Shown here in pieces: positions 39,130 to 48,580 of a stretch of DNA of 64,000 nt. Position 1 is the stretch's first letter. Every line of letters begins with the position of its first letter. Under the pieces are notes generated by a model that was not told the DNA's origin, did not search any database, and saw only the letters and a list, made by a program, of their open reading frames with translations. The position numbers and the translations under genes were made by a program. The stretch is from Roseateles noduli (GTDB lineage: Bacteria; Pseudomonadota; Gammaproteobacteria; Burkholderiales; Burkholderiaceae_C), in assembly GCA_002205125.1 (NCBI GenBank), contig NIOE01000004.1:124001-188000 (forward strand), in the 5' to 3' direction.

Positions 39130-39539
39130 GTCGGTTCGTCGATCACCGGACGATGGGGGCGCGGCTGGCGTCCTTCGACCGGATCCCAGGCATGGCGGCC
39201 GACCAGCGCCGAAATCCCCGGCCAGTCGTGCCCGCGCGGCAGCACGCGCGCCAGCGCCGCATGGCTGACCCGACCGCCGACGGCGACCAGGCGTTCCGCG
39301 ACTTCGATCCGCCGGCGGCGCAGCCGCGGCAGCAGCCAGCGGTTGGTCGGGCGCTCCCGCAGCACGCTGGGATGCGGCATGCAGCGGTGTTCCGCCATCA
39401 GCAGGTGGCGCAGCAGGATCTCCAGCCCGAACGGGTCCAGGCTGCGCCAATCGGTGCTCAACCGCGCCAGTGCGAAGCGCAGGTTGGCTTGCGCGTCGGA
39501 ATGCGCGACATGGAAGCGGGACGGGCCGGTCATGAACAT
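39057..39539 (-). CDS. Hypothetical protein, convergent and overlapping the HAD gene
   Basis: 160 residues from ATG 39539, chosen because GGAGGT stands 5 nt before it. No known domain recognised. The protein is basic, with RWLLPRLRRRRIEVAERL in the middle, helical for the first 100 residues and unstructured-looking at the end. The frame shows strong G/C bias at third positions outside the overlap, so it is likely a true gene. Its final 24 codons run antisense through the HAD 3' end. Confidence 0.6.
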   Translation of the reverse strand: MFMTGPSRFHVAHSDAQANLRFALARLSTDWRSLDPFGLEILLRHLLMAEHRCMPHPSVLRERPTNRWLLPRLRRRRIEVAERLVAVGGRVSHAALARVLPRGHDWPGISALVGRHAWDPVEGRQPRPHRPVIDEPTYPRAVSNARATSAKPSPRSVAVT

Positions 39540-39640
39540 CGAGACCTCCGGAAGGCGGGAGCACCGCGCCGCTGCGGCAAGCGCGGCGCCTGTCCTTGAT
39601 GTCGGCCTTTGGAAGCGGGTTCTGAACCGGGGGATGTCCC

Positions 39641-39672
39641 AGAAAAGAAGAAGGGCCGCGTCAGCGGCCCTT
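39641..39672 (-). terminator. Terminator of the oxidoreductase-like gene
   Basis: Stem AAGGGCCGC/GCGGCCCTT with GTCA loop; on the minus strand it is followed by CTTCTTTTCT. Confidence 0.85.
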
Positions 39673-39693
39673 CGGGTGGGGTTCGGGGCGTTG

Positions 39694-39903
39694 TCAGCCA
39701 GCGTCCGGATGACGCGTCTTCCAGGCGCGCAGGGCCTGTCGGTACGCGTCCATCGCCAGATCGTGCAGGTCGAAGATGCACGGATCGCAGCCGTTGCCGC
39801 AGCACGCATCGATGTCCGGCTGCGGCGGTGGCAGGGGCATCGGATCGTCTCCCGCCTCGAGCGAGGCCGGGACGGCGGCGGAGTCGGACTGCATGTCGGT
39901 CAT
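39694..39903 (-). CDS. Oxidoreductase-like domain small Cys protein
   Basis: 69 residues. The core DACCGNGCDPCIFDLHDLAMDAYRQAL... matches the oxidoreductase-like N-terminal domain family: CCGNGCxPC followed by a helix and a terminal W. The four cysteines suggest metal or disulfide chemistry, unproven. The N-terminal 30 residues are Pro/Asp-rich. Lies 50 bp downstream of infA on the same strand and ends at a good terminator, so probably cotranscribed with it. Confidence 0.82.
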   Translation of the reverse strand: MTDMQSDSAAVPASLEAGDDPMPLPPPQPDIDACCGNGCDPCIFDLHDLAMDAYRQALRAWKTRHPDAG

Positions 39904-39953
39904 GGCTGGCGGTGCTCCCGCGGCAGGCCGGAGGCCTCCCGCGGCGGAACGCG

Positions 39954-40211
39954 TCAGCGACGGACCGGCGGCGGGCCCGAGTGGTTCGAACGCTGCAGGT
40001 GGCGGAAGGTGATCCGGCCCTTGGTCAGGTCGTACGGCGACATTTCCAGGGAGACGGCGTCGCCGGCCAGGATGCGGATGTGATGCTTGCGCATCTTGCC
40101 GCCCGTGTAGGCGATGACCTGATGGCCGTTTTCCAGCGTCACGCGGAAGCGCGAGTCCGGCAGGATTTCGTTGACGACACCCTGCATTTCGATCAGTTCT
40201 TCCTTGGCCAT
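39954..40211 (-). CDS. infA: Translation initiation factor IF-1
   Basis: 85 residues from ATG 40211; the S1/OB-fold core reads [53 protein letters not shown]. The canonical 72-residue factor is followed here by a 13-residue basic tail ([12 protein letters not shown]), the longer form found as a second or lineage-specific copy in betaproteobacteria. Binds the 30S A site. It is outside a ribosomal-protein operon, consistent with an accessory copy. Confidence 0.93.
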   Translation of the reverse strand: MAKEELIEMQGVVNEILPDSRFRVTLENGHQVIAYTGGKMRKHHIRILAGDAVSLEMSPYDLTKGRITFRHLQRSNHSGPPPVRR

Positions 40212-40296
40212 ACGGCTTGCTCCATGCTTGAAGATGAAAACGGCGCCAGCCGCGGTCTGCCGCAGGCCTTCGCCTTGGATATCAACGGCGCGCGGC

Positions 40297-40515
40297 TCAG
40301 TGGCTGCGCGCCCAGGCGGTGCCTTCGGTCTCCGCATAGCGCAACGCGGCGCGGCGGGTCTCGAAGGTCGGCACGAATCGCATGACACGATCAATGCTGG
40401 CCATGCCGCGTCCCGACTGGATCGAGACGGCCGCGGCGAAGCCGCCGTCGGCATGGGGTTTGGTCATCGGTGAGACAAGGAATCGCCCCACCTCAATGCG
40501 TTTGTTCTGCATCAT
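40297..40515 (-). CDS. Hypothetical 72-residue protein
   Basis: Two adjacent ATGs (40515, 40512) start the frame. The protein ([20 protein letters not shown]...) is a compact alpha/beta-looking domain ending [14 protein letters not shown], with no signal or membrane segment. It seems like a small conserved Burkholderiales protein, but I cannot name the family. The frame is open much further upstream to 40878, where composition is not coding-like. An 85-bp gap separates it from infA downstream. Confidence 0.6.
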   Translation of the reverse strand: MMQNKRIEVGRFLVSPMTKPHADGGFAAAVSIQSGRGMASIDRVMRFVPTFETRRAALRYAETEGTAWARSH

Positions 40516-40985
40516 TATTTTGAGGTGTGCGCCTTGACAGGCAATCGCAATAAGCAACCGTCTTGGCGCGGTGTGGGAAGGTGTGCCATCTCCATTCGAT
40601 GATACGAACAGATGGGGCACGGAAAGTGGCACCAGTTGCCGATTAGCCGAATGGCGAACAGACAGGCCGAAGCCAGAAACGCTCAAGCGCACGAACCGGG
40701 GGGTGATGCTGGTGCGAGCCGCTCGCAGAAGTGTCCTTGGGAGGGACCGGAGGGGCTGCAGAAGAAGACCTGAAGAGGGTGGTCTTGTGCGAGTCAAGCG
40801 GCGATTGTAGCCCAAGCGCGAGATTCGCGCATCTCTTGAGTTCGGCGGATCGTGCAAGGGGTGTGCCGGAACCGGCACGTGCGATCACCGCCCCGTTCCT
40901 AGGATTCATCCGTCCCCCACACCGACCCCGGCATCCCGCCGCCGGCCGGCCCTGAATCCTCTGAACCCCTGAAGGACGGAACTCC
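40516..40985. other. 470-bp gene-free region between divergent genes
   Basis: Lower GC near 40500-40560 suggests the promoter of the minus-strand 72-residue gene. Towards the SDR gene lies a 16-bp palindrome GTGCCGGAACCGGCAC (40863-40878) and TTCCTAGGAT (40896-40905), described under findings. No tRNA, small ORF with a ribosome site, or terminator was seen. Confidence 0.6.
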
Positions 40986-41825
40986 ATGAGCAAGATCTGG
41001 TTCATCACCGGCGCCAACCGCGGCTTCGGTCTCGAGATTGCCAAGGCGGCGCTGGCCGCCGGCGACCGCGTCGTCGCCACCGGGCGCAAGGTCGACGCGC
41101 TGAAGGCGGCGTATGCCGACCACGGCGAAAACGTGTTGTGCCTCCCGCTGGACGTCAGCCACGAAGCCGAGGCCGCCCACGCGGTCGAACAGGCGGTGGC
41201 GCGCTTCGGCCGCATCGACGTGCTGGTCAACAACGCCGGCTACGGGCAGCTCGGCCTGTTCGAGGAAATCAGCGCCGACGACATCGAGCGTCAGTTCGCC
41301 ACGAACGTCTTCGGCCTGATGCATGTCACCCGCGCGGTGCTGCCGGTGATGCGCCGGCAGCGCGACGGGCACGTCATGAACATCGCCTCGGTCGGCGGAT
41401 TCCGCGGCTTCGACGGCGCGACGGTGTACTGCGCGACGAAGTTTGCGGTCGACGGCTTCACCGCCTCGCTGGCGCCTGAGCTCGCTGGTTTCAACATCCG
41501 CGTGACGGTCGTCGAGCCCGGCTTCTTCCGCACCGACTTCCTGGATGCGAGCTCGGTCCGCTACGGCACGGCGCCGATCGCGGACTACGCGACGCTGCCC
41601 ACGCCGCCGCTGTCGACCTACGAGGCCTACAACCATCAGCAGCCAGGCGATCCCGTGAAGCTGGGACGCGCCTTCGTCGAACTGGCCGCGATGCCGACGC
41701 CGCCGCTGCACTTCGTGGCGGGCTCGGATGCGCTGGGCATGGCGCGCGAGACCTTCGGACTGCGCGCGGCGGAGATCGAGGCGCACGCCGCCTTGTCCGC
41801 ATCGCTGGACCGCGACGACGTCTGA
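40986..41825 (+). CDS. Short-chain dehydrogenase/reductase
   Basis: 279 residues. Classical SDR: NADP(H) motif TGANRGFG (8-15), VNNAGYG (81-87), Ser135, and catalytic Tyr148/Lys152 in YCATK. The PGFFRTDF element after strand 6 is typical of the subfamily that includes fungal-like oxidoreductases. Substrate unknown. It lies next to AraC regulator 1, which converges on it, and has a palindrome in its promoter. Confidence 0.92.
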   Translation: MSKIWFITGANRGFGLEIAKAALAAGDRVVATGRKVDALKAAYADHGENVLCLPLDVSHEAEAAHAVEQAVARFGRIDVLVNNAGYGQLGLFEEISADDIERQFATNVFGLMHVTRAVLPVMRRQRDGHVMNIASVGGFRGFDGATVYCATKFAVDGFTASLAPELAGFNIRVTVVEPGFFRTDFLDASSVRYGTAPIADYATLPTPPLSTYEAYNHQQPGDPVKLGRAFVELAAMPTPPLHFVAGSDALGMARETFGLRAAEIEAHAALSASLDRDDV

Positions 41826-41949
41826 TCGCGGCGGTCACCGGGCGCGGCTACCATCCCGCCCCGGGACACGTCGGCCGGGGAGGGCGCGATGCAAGGACGC
41901 TCCCGCGATGATGGGGAGCTGCTTCAGCAAATGAGGACCGCGGCGGCGC

Positions 41950-42930
41950 TCAGGCCGTGAACCGAGCCGCCGGCGTGTCGCGCCGCTTCGCCGCGTCCCG
42001 CGACGGCGGCGCGCCATAGAGCCGGCTGTATTCGCGGCTGAACTGCGACGGGCTTTCATACCCGACCGCGTGGCCGGCGCGCGCGACTTCGAGTCCTTCC
42101 GCAATCAGCAGCCGTCGAGCCTCCTGCAGCCGCAGCTGCTTCTGGTACTGCAACGGGCTCATCGACGTCAGCGCGCGGAAGTGGTGGTGCAGCGACGACG
42201 CGCTCATGTGCGCCTCCTTCGCCAGCGACTCGATGCGCAGCGGCTGCGCGTAGTGGGCCTTCAGCCAGCGGATCGCGCGGTGCACGCGCTGCGTCTGGCT
42301 GTCGGCGCGCGCGACCTGCGCCAGACGCTCGCCCTGCTCGCTGCGCAGCACGCGGTAGACGAGCTCGCGCATCGCCATCGGCGCCAGCGCCGCATGGTCC
42401 TCGGGGTGGTCGAGCAACTGCATCAGACGCGCGGCGGCGTCGAGCATCTCGGACGTCACCGCGCTGAGGAAGAGGCCGCGGCCCGGGTCGTCGCCCGCGG
42501 CGGTGCTGGTGCCGATGCCGTTCGCCGGCCCGGCCGGCGCCCGCGGCGGACCGCTGCGTGCGACCAGCTCCGCGACTTCCTCCGGATCGAAGTCCAGGCG
42601 CAGGCAGAGGTAGGGGCGCTCCGGCGTCGCCTCGATCACGCGGCCGCTGACCGGCAGGTCGGTCGTGAACACCATGAAGCGCGCGGCGTCGTAGACGTAG
42701 CGCTCCTCGCCGAGCAGCACCTCCTTCGCCCCTTGCGAGATCAGGCACATCGAGGCCGGCTGCACGGCATGCGCGAGTTCGCCGCCGGGCGCGTCGAGCC
42801 GCAGGATCCAGAGCCGCGGCAGGGCCGTCGGCCAGACGCCTTCACGCGGCGCGTGGCGCGACAGCAGCGCGCTCAGCGCATCGGTGGCTGGCTTCGGGGC
42901 GTTGTTCGGGCCGCTCGTGGGGACGCTCAT
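41950..42930 (-). CDS. AraC-family regulator 1
   Basis: 326 residues. AraC N-terminal cupin-like domain ([21 protein letters not shown], then [22 protein letters not shown]) and a C-terminal double [25 protein letters not shown] and [24 protein letters not shown], linked by [21 protein letters not shown]. The same segment in regulator 2 is almost identical, showing a tandem duplication. Probably senses a small aldehyde or ketone related to the SDR/AKR genes; that is inference. Confidence 0.93.
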   Translation of the reverse strand: MSVPTSGPNNAPKPATDALSALLSRHAPREGVWPTALPRLWILRLDAPGGELAHAVQPASMCLISQGAKEVLLGEERYVYDAARFMVFTTDLPVSGRVIEATPERPYLCLRLDFDPEEVAELVARSGPPRAPAGPANGIGTSTAAGDDPGRGLFLSAVTSEMLDAAARLMQLLDHPEDHAALAPMAMRELVYRVLRSEQGERLAQVARADSQTQRVHRAIRWLKAHYAQPLRIESLAKEAHMSASSLHHHFRALTSMSPLQYQKQLRLQEARRLLIAEGLEVARAGHAVGYESPSQFSREYSRLYGAPPSRDAAKRRDTPAARFTA

Positions 42931-42940
42931 GGGAGGGCCC

Positions 42941-43882
42941 TCATCCCGCGCGCAGCAGCTGCTCGATGTCCGCGCGCGGCGGCGTGCCGAAGAGGCGGCG
43001 GTACTCGCGGCTGAACTGCGAGGCGCTCTCGTAGCCGACCTGGTGCGCCGCGGCGGCCGCGTCCAGGCCTTCGCCCAGCATCAACCGCCGAGCGTGCTGC
43101 AGCCGCAGCTGTTTCTGGTACTGCATCGGCGACATGCTCGTCAGCTGCTTGAAACGCTGATGCAGCGTGGAGGCGCTCATGTGCGCGACCGCGGCCAGCT
43201 CGTCGATGCTGATGGCTTCGCTGAAGCGGCGGTTCAACTCGTCGATGGCGCGCGACAGTCGGCGCGTCGCGCTGTCTTGCTGCGCCAGCGCGCGCAGCCT
43301 CGGCCCCAGCGGCCCCGTCAGCACGCGATAGAAGATCTCCCGTTGCAGCAGCGGCGCCATGACACGCTGGTCGGACGGGTTGTCCAGCAGCTGCATCAGC
43401 CGCAGCGCGGCGCTCAGCAGCGACTCCGATACCGGCGCCACGTTCAGCCCCGACTGCGCCGACGGGGAGGCGTCGGTGCTGGCCGGGCCGACCTCCAGCA
43501 TCAGCTCCGCCAGCGTCGCGGTCGAGCAGTCGATGCGCACGCACAGGTAGGGCTTGTCCGGCGTCGCCTCGATGACGCCGCCCTTGGGCAGCATCGGCAT
43601 GGACACCAGCAGGAAGTGCAGCGGGTCGTAGTACAGCGTCTCGGTCCCGAGCTCCACCTTCTTGCGCCCCTGCAGCACGATGGCCAGGCCGGGCTCGTAG
43701 AAGGCCGGCGCGGTCTTGGGCATGCTGCAGCTGGCCTTGATCAGGTGCAGGCAGGGGATGGCGGTGGGGCGGGAGCCTTCGCCGTCGATGTGCCGGAGCG
43801 TCAGATCCACCATCTGCGCGCGCAAGGCCTGCAGCGCGTCGGGGAAGCCGTCGGCGAGGGGAATCGGAGTGGGTGCGACCAT
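42941..43882 (-). CDS. AraC-family regulator 2
   Basis: 313 residues from ATG 43882. Same architecture as regulator 1: ligand domain ([36 protein letters not shown]) and HTH region ([58 protein letters not shown]). Starts 189 bp from the divergent aldo/keto reductase, its likely target. Only 10 bp separate it from regulator 1, which it precedes in transcription. Confidence 0.93.
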   Translation of the reverse strand: MVAPTPIPLADGFPDALQALRAQMVDLTLRHIDGEGSRPTAIPCLHLIKASCSMPKTAPAFYEPGLAIVLQGRKKVELGTETLYYDPLHFLLVSMPMLPKGGVIEATPDKPYLCVRIDCSTATLAELMLEVGPASTDASPSAQSGLNVAPVSESLLSAALRLMQLLDNPSDQRVMAPLLQREIFYRVLTGPLGPRLRALAQQDSATRRLSRAIDELNRRFSEAISIDELAAVAHMSASTLHQRFKQLTSMSPMQYQKQLRLQHARRLMLGEGLDAAAAAHQVGYESASQFSREYRRLFGTPPRADIEQLLRAG

Positions 43883-44071
43883 GCATCGGATTGTGCAAGT
43901 CCGTCGCGCGCGCCGCCAGCGCCCGCGAGCGCGGCGGACCGGGTTCCGGAGGATCGGGCAAGGATGGGCGAGCATTGCGCTGGTTGCGCAGGGGGGCGGA
44001 TTCCTAAGCTCTCGGTCATCGCGGCGGCCGTCCGGTCGTCGCGCTTCCACCGCTTTCGAAGGAGTACCGCC

Positions 44072-45100
44072 ATGACCATCATGTCCAGGGAACCGCTCAA
44101 CAACCTGCCCCAACTGCCGCGCCGCCGGCTCGGCGCGCACGGACCGGAGGTCTCCGCGCTCGGGCTGGGCTGCATGGGGATGTCCGATTTCTACGGCCCC
44201 GCCGACGAGGCCGCGTCGATGGCCGTCCTGCACCGCGCGCTGGACCTCGGGATGAACTTCCTCGACACGGCCGACATGTACGGCAACGGCGCCAACGAGC
44301 GTCTGCTGTCCGGACTGCTCGCCAACCGCCGCCGCGAGGTGGTGCTCGCCACCAAGTTCGGCATCGTGCGCAACGCCGACGGGCTTTCGGCCGGCGTCGA
44401 CGGCCGGCCGCTGCATGTGCACGCGGCCTGCGATGCGAGCCTGCGCCGCCTCGGCGTCAACCACATCGACCTGTACTACCTGCACCGCGTCGACAAGACG
44501 GTGCCGATCGAGGAGACCGTCGGCGCCATGGCCGCGCTGGTGCGTGCCGGCAAGGTGCGGCACATCGGCCTGTCCGAAGCGTCGGCCGAGACGATCCGCC
44601 GCGCCCACCAGGTGCATCCGATCGCGGCGGTGCAGTCCGAGTACTCGCTGTGGACCCGCGACGTCGAGGCCGAGGTGCTGCCGACCTGCCGCGAGCTCGG
44701 CATCGCGCTCGTGCCGTACAGCCCGCTGGGGCGCGGCTTCCTGACCGGCGCGATCCGCAGCGCCGATCAGCTGGCGGCCAACGACTGGCGGCGCGTCAAT
44801 CCGCGCTTCCAGGACGGCCATCTGGCGCAGAACCTCGCGCTGGCCGATGCGATCGTCGCGCTGGCCCGCGACCACGGCCTGACGCCGGCGCAGCTCGCGC
44901 TGGCCTGGCTGCTGGACCGCGGTCCGGATGTCGTGCCGATTCCGGGTACGCGCTCGATCGCGCGGCTGGAGGAGAACGCGATGGCCGCCCGCCTGCGGCT
45001 CAACGACGTGCTGCGCGAGGACCTGCGCGACCTGCTCGACGAGTTCCCGGTCGCCGGGGAACGCTACCCCGAGGTGTCGATGGCGCTGGTGAACGCCTGA
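44072..45100 (+). CDS. Aldo/keto reductase
   Basis: 342 residues, good AAGGAG ribosome site. TIM-barrel AKR with [13 protein letters not shown], the Asp/Tyr pair in [14 protein letters not shown], Lys in LATKFG, and His in YYLHRVD; NADP site near [15 protein letters not shown]. YakC/AKR13-like subgroup. Reduces carbonyls; substrate unknown. Divergent from AraC regulator 2. Confidence 0.93.
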   Translation: MTIMSREPLNNLPQLPRRRLGAHGPEVSALGLGCMGMSDFYGPADEAASMAVLHRALDLGMNFLDTADMYGNGANERLLSGLLANRRREVVLATKFGIVRNADGLSAGVDGRPLHVHAACDASLRRLGVNHIDLYYLHRVDKTVPIEETVGAMAALVRAGKVRHIGLSEASAETIRRAHQVHPIAAVQSEYSLWTRDVEAEVLPTCRELGIALVPYSPLGRGFLTGAIRSADQLAANDWRRVNPRFQDGHLAQNLALADAIVALARDHGLTPAQLALAWLLDRGPDVVPIPGTRSIARLEENAMAARLRLNDVLREDLRDLLDEFPVAGERYPEVSMALVNA

Positions 45101-45139
45101 TCGACACCTGACCGACGCCTGATCGCCGTCAGTCCGCCG

Positions 45140-46237
45140 TCATTCCTCGAGCCCGAGGAACACGGCCATCCCGTAGTACGCCTCGTCGAGCGCGGCGCGG
45201 AAGGCCGCGTCGCGCGGCCGCTTGTCGATGAAGCCGAGGTCCGGGACCAGCGTCCCGCCCTCGACCTTCAGGTTGGCCCATCCGATCATCCGGTCGCCCC
45301 AGAGCATCGGCAGCGCGTAGTGGCCCATCGTCCGCTTCGCAGCGGGCGTGTAGGCCTCGAAGCGGTAGGCCCAGCCCCACAGGCGTTCGAAGCGGCGGCG
45401 GTCCCACACCAGCGGATCGAAGGGCGCGAGGAAGCGCAGTCGTTCCGGCTCGACCCGGTGGGCGCGCGAGGCGGGGTTCTCGTCGACGGGCCAGTACCAG
45501 ACCTCGCCGTCGACCTTCGCGTGGGCCCAGCGGGTCTTTGCCTCCTTCAGCACGTTGCGCGCCTCGACGCGCAGGTGCGGCGCACCGTAGCCCAGCAGCG
45601 AGGTCAGGTAGCCGAGACTGGCCGACGGCAGCGGCGCATAGAGCGCCACGATCATGTCGAGCAGCGCGGCCGCGCGCGCGTGACGGGCCTCCGGGCTGTC
45701 GTCCTGCAGCAGGTGCTCGATCGCTTCATAGACACGCGTTCCGGAGTCGCGTCGCGCCACGCGCAGCAGGCCGCGGTAGTGCATGCCGTCGAGCAGCTGC
45801 GTGCTCGCGTTGAGCTCGCCGCCCCAGTAGCCTTCGACGCGCCCATGGCTGAAGGCCTGCTGCACGTGCTGCGGATGGGTGCGACCGCGTGAGCGGACGA
45901 ATTCGAGCACCTCGGCGGCACGGGCGTTCATCGCCTCGTCCCAGGGGCGCTTGGCGGTGCGCGGGTGCAGCAGCGCCAGCGCCTCGCGCGGCAGGAAGCC
46001 GTAGTTGACGAGGGCGTCCTCCTCGACCGCGAGCTTCGTGTATCGCGCTTCGAGCTGGCCGGCGCGGTAGTCCTTCACCCGGTGCATCAGGATCAGGTCC
46101 TGCGCCCGCGCCGGCGCGCGGATCGGGTCGGCCTGCACGAAGCCCAGGCGCTGGATCGCGCGCAGCAGCGTCGTCGGCTTGAAGAAGGTGCGGGCGATGG
46201 CGTGACGCCGCAGCGCGTCATGGTCGATCACGGGCAT
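45140..46237 (-). CDS. YcaQ-family winged-helix DNA glycosylase
   Basis: 365 residues from ATG 46237. HTH_42/YcaQ fold: N-terminal RRHAIARTFF, LGFVQADPIRAPARAQDLIL with the catalytic-type QxD, DALVNYGFLPREAL, then repeated winged helices and the C-terminal LRFLAPFDPLVWDRRRFERLW...FEAYTPAAKR. YcaQ unhooks interstrand crosslinks in E. coli; the assignment of that activity here is by family. Cytoplasmic. Confidence 0.9.
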   Translation of the reverse strand: MPVIDHDALRRHAIARTFFKPTTLLRAIQRLGFVQADPIRAPARAQDLILMHRVKDYRAGQLEARYTKLAVEEDALVNYGFLPREALALLHPRTAKRPWDEAMNARAAEVLEFVRSRGRTHPQHVQQAFSHGRVEGYWGGELNASTQLLDGMHYRGLLRVARRDSGTRVYEAIEHLLQDDSPEARHARAAALLDMIVALYAPLPSASLGYLTSLLGYGAPHLRVEARNVLKEAKTRWAHAKVDGEVWYWPVDENPASRAHRVEPERLRFLAPFDPLVWDRRRFERLWGWAYRFEAYTPAAKRTMGHYALPMLWGDRMIGWANLKVEGGTLVPDLGFIDKRPRDAAFRAALDEAYYGMAVFLGLEE

Positions 46238-46310
46238 TCGGGAGCGGTGGTCGTCGAAAACCGTGACGGTACCCCGGCGCAGCACCGGATGTGTCAGGAG
46301 CCTCTGCGAC

Positions 46311-47333
46311 TCACAACGGCGCGAAGCCGCTCGGCGCCTGCTCGACGGTGTCCATCTGCATCTCGAAGCTGAAGAAGCGGTTGCGGCCGCGCGACTTCGC
46401 CGTGTAGAGCGCGTCGTCGGAGCGCCGCAGCAATCCTTCGACAGTCGTGTCCGCATCCGGCACGCAGGTGGTGATGCCGCCGGACAGCGTGACGTGGGAC
46501 TCGACCGAATCCGGATGACGCATGTTGCAGTTGCGCAGCGTGCGCATCACCGCCCGCGCGAAGGTCATCGCGCCCGAGCGCGGCGTGCCGGGCAGGATGA
46601 GCGCGAACTCCTCGCCGCCGTAGCGCGCGGCGCAGTCGCGCGGACGCCGGCAGGTCTCCTGCAGCAGCAGCGCGACGCGCTGCAGGCAGGCGTCGCCGGC
46701 CAGGTGGCCGTAGTTGTCGTTGTAGCGCTTGAAGTGGTCGATGTCGCACAGCACCAGCGTCAGCGGCGTCTGGTCGCGCCGCGCGCAGGCGATCTCCTGC
46801 GCCAGCCGGGCGTCGAAGGCGCGCCGGTTCATCAACCGCGTCAGCGGGTCCTCGCCGGAGAGCTTCTCCAGCCGCGCGTTGCTGTGACGCAGGTCGTCGG
46901 AGACCTCCTGCAGCCGCGTCTGCATGCGCCGCAGGCGCTGCATCGCCCGCAGCTTGGCCTGCAGCACGGTGTTGGAGACGGGCTTGACCAGGTAGTCGTC
47001 GCCGCCGGACTCGATGCCCTGCCAGAGGTCCTGGTCGCGGTCGCGGCTGGAGAGGAAGATGATCGGCGTCCAGCCGCCGTTCTCGTGGGCGCGCATCTGG
47101 CTGGCGACCCAGTAGCCGTCGTGGTCGGGCATCTCGACGTCGAGCAGCACCAGGTCGGGATGCTCGCCGTCGAAGCAGGCCAGGGCGCTGTCGCCGCCGT
47201 CCGCTTCCATCGTGTGGTGCCCGATCGCCTGCAGCTGGCTGCACAGGAACCCGCGCGTGCTCGCCTGGTCATCCACGACCAGGATGCGCAGCGGGGGGAG
47301 CGAGGCAGGCGGCAGCGAGGCGGAAGCGTCCAT
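46311..47333 (-). CDS. Response regulator with GGDEF output (diguanylate cyclase) A
   Basis: 340 residues. Receiver domain (about 16-135) with acidic pair VDDQ, phosphoryl-acceptor Asp in LVLLDVEMPDHDG and Lys in YLVKPVS; a coiled-coil-like linker (RLRRMQTRLQEVSDD...); GGDEF domain with RYGGEEF and inhibitory site RPRD five residues before it. Makes cyclic-di-GMP on phosphorylation. WspR-like. No histidine kinase is adjacent. Close paralog of the next gene. Confidence 0.95.
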   Translation of the reverse strand: MDASASLPPASLPPLRILVVDDQASTRGFLCSQLQAIGHHTMEADGGDSALACFDGEHPDLVLLDVEMPDHDGYWVASQMRAHENGGWTPIIFLSSRDRDQDLWQGIESGGDDYLVKPVSNTVLQAKLRAMQRLRRMQTRLQEVSDDLRHSNARLEKLSGEDPLTRLMNRRAFDARLAQEIACARRDQTPLTLVLCDIDHFKRYNDNYGHLAGDACLQRVALLLQETCRRPRDCAARYGGEEFALILPGTPRSGAMTFARAVMRTLRNCNMRHPDSVESHVTLSGGITTCVPDADTTVEGLLRRSDDALYTAKSRGRNRFFSFEMQMDTVEQAPSGFAPL

Positions 47334-47419
47334 GGCCGGGCATCGTCGACAGGCGGCAACAAGATGTGCCGGAGCCGATTATGCGGGGCCGGTCCCGTCG
47401 AACGCAGTTCGGGTATGCC

Positions 47420-48460
47420 TCAAGTCGGGGACGAGCGCGGCGCGGCGGGAGGCGCGGGGGTGACCGCGCGGCGCTGTTCCGCCGTGTCCATCTGCATCTC
47501 GTAGCTGAAGAAGCGGTTCCGGCCGGTGGACTTGGCGTTGTAGAGGGCGTCGTCGGCGCGGATGATCAGGCCTTCGGCGCTGGTGCTCTCGTCGGGCAGG
47601 CAGGTCGTGATCCCGCCCGAGAGCGTGATCGTGGCGCCGGTCGGCGAGTCCGGGTGCGGGATCGCCGCCAGTTCCACGGTGCGCATCAGCGCGCGGGCGT
47701 AGGTCATCGCGCCGGAACGCGGCGTGTTGGGCAGCACCAGCGCGAATTCCTCGCCGCCGTAGCGCCCGGCGCAGTCGCTCGGGCGGCGGCAGGTTTCCTT
47801 GAGCAGGCGGCCGATGCGGCGCAGGCAGTCGTCGCCGGCGACATGGCCGGCCGCGTCGTTGTAGCGCTTGAAGTGGTCGACGTCGCACAGCATCAGCGTC
47901 AGCGGCTTGCCGTCGCGGCGGGCGAGGTCCAGTTCCTGCTGCAGCCGGGCGTCCAGCGCGCGGCGGTTCATCAGGCCGGTCAGTGCGTCCACGCTGGAGA
48001 GTTCTTCCAGCTGCGCGTTCGCCGCGCGCAGCTCCTCGGACATCTGCACCAGGCGCGCCCGCATCTGCGCCAGGCGTTGCATCGCGCGCAGCTTGGCATG
48101 CAGGATCATCGCGGAGGCCGGCTTGACGAGGTAGTCGTCGCCGCCGGACTCGATGCCCTTCCAGACGTCCTCGTCCTGGTTGAACTGCGACAGGAAGATG
48201 ATGGGCGTCCAGCCGCCGGGCTCGGCCGCGCGCATCTCGCGGCAGGTCCAGTAGCCGTCGTGTCCGGGCATCTCCACGTCCAGCAGCACCAGGTCGGGCC
48301 GGTAGCGGCGGAACAGCTCCAGCGCCCACTCGGCGCTGTCGGCTTCCAGCACGCGGTGACCGGCGCGATCCAGTTCAGCCGTCAGCGCCACGCGGGTGGC
48401 GTTCTGGTCGTCGACGATCAGGATGGTCAGCGGGGACGGCGAGGTGGGCATGGGAGACAT
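47420..48460 (-). CDS. Response regulator with GGDEF output (diguanylate cyclase) B
   Basis: 346 residues from ATG 48460 (ATGs at 48469 and 48451 also possible). Same layout as copy A: receiver with DLVLLDVEMPGHDG and LVKPAS, linker RLAQMRARLVQMSEEL, GGDEF domain with RYGGEEF and I-site RPSD. The two share long identical runs such as NRFFSYEMQMDT/NRFFSFEMQMDT near the C-terminus, pointing to local duplication. 86 bp separates them, so one transcript is possible. Confidence 0.94.
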   Translation of the reverse strand: MSPMPTSPSPLTILIVDDQNATRVALTAELDRAGHRVLEADSAEWALELFRRYRPDLVLLDVEMPGHDGYWTCREMRAAEPGGWTPIIFLSQFNQDEDVWKGIESGGDDYLVKPASAMILHAKLRAMQRLAQMRARLVQMSEELRAANAQLEELSSVDALTGLMNRRALDARLQQELDLARRDGKPLTLMLCDVDHFKRYNDAAGHVAGDDCLRRIGRLLKETCRRPSDCAGRYGGEEFALVLPNTPRSGAMTYARALMRTVELAAIPHPDSPTGATITLSGGITTCLPDESTSAEGLIIRADDALYNAKSTGRNRFFSYEMQMDTAEQRRAVTPAPPAAPRSSPT

Positions 48461-48501
48461 GCCTGTCATTCTGCCGCGATGCCCGGTTTCCTGAAACGAC
48501 A

Positions 48502-48522
48502 AGGGCCGCGCGAGGCGGCCCT
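48502..48522 (-). terminator. Terminator of metK
   Basis: Stem AGGGCCGC/GCGGCCCT, 5-nt loop, followed on the minus strand by TGTCGTTTC. It lies between metK and regulator B. Confidence 0.7.
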
Positions 48523-48580
48523 GAGTCGGGGGATCAAGTTTCCGCGAGTGCGGCAAATGACCGGTTCGGGGTGAGGGGAA

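Noticed and set aside
40516-40878. Upstream extension of the 72-residue gene to 193 codons
   Set aside because: The extension is Arg/Ser/Pro-rich with no coding bias; the twin ATG at 40512-40515 fits better.
42884-44071. Plus-strand open frame extending the aldo/keto reductase by nearly 400 residues
   Set aside because: Antisense to the two AraC genes; the reductase has its own AAGGAG site and ATG at 44072.
43883-44875. Minus-strand extension of AraC regulator 2 to 644 residues
   Set aside because: It reads antisense through the aldo/keto reductase; the AraC domain begins at ATG 43882.
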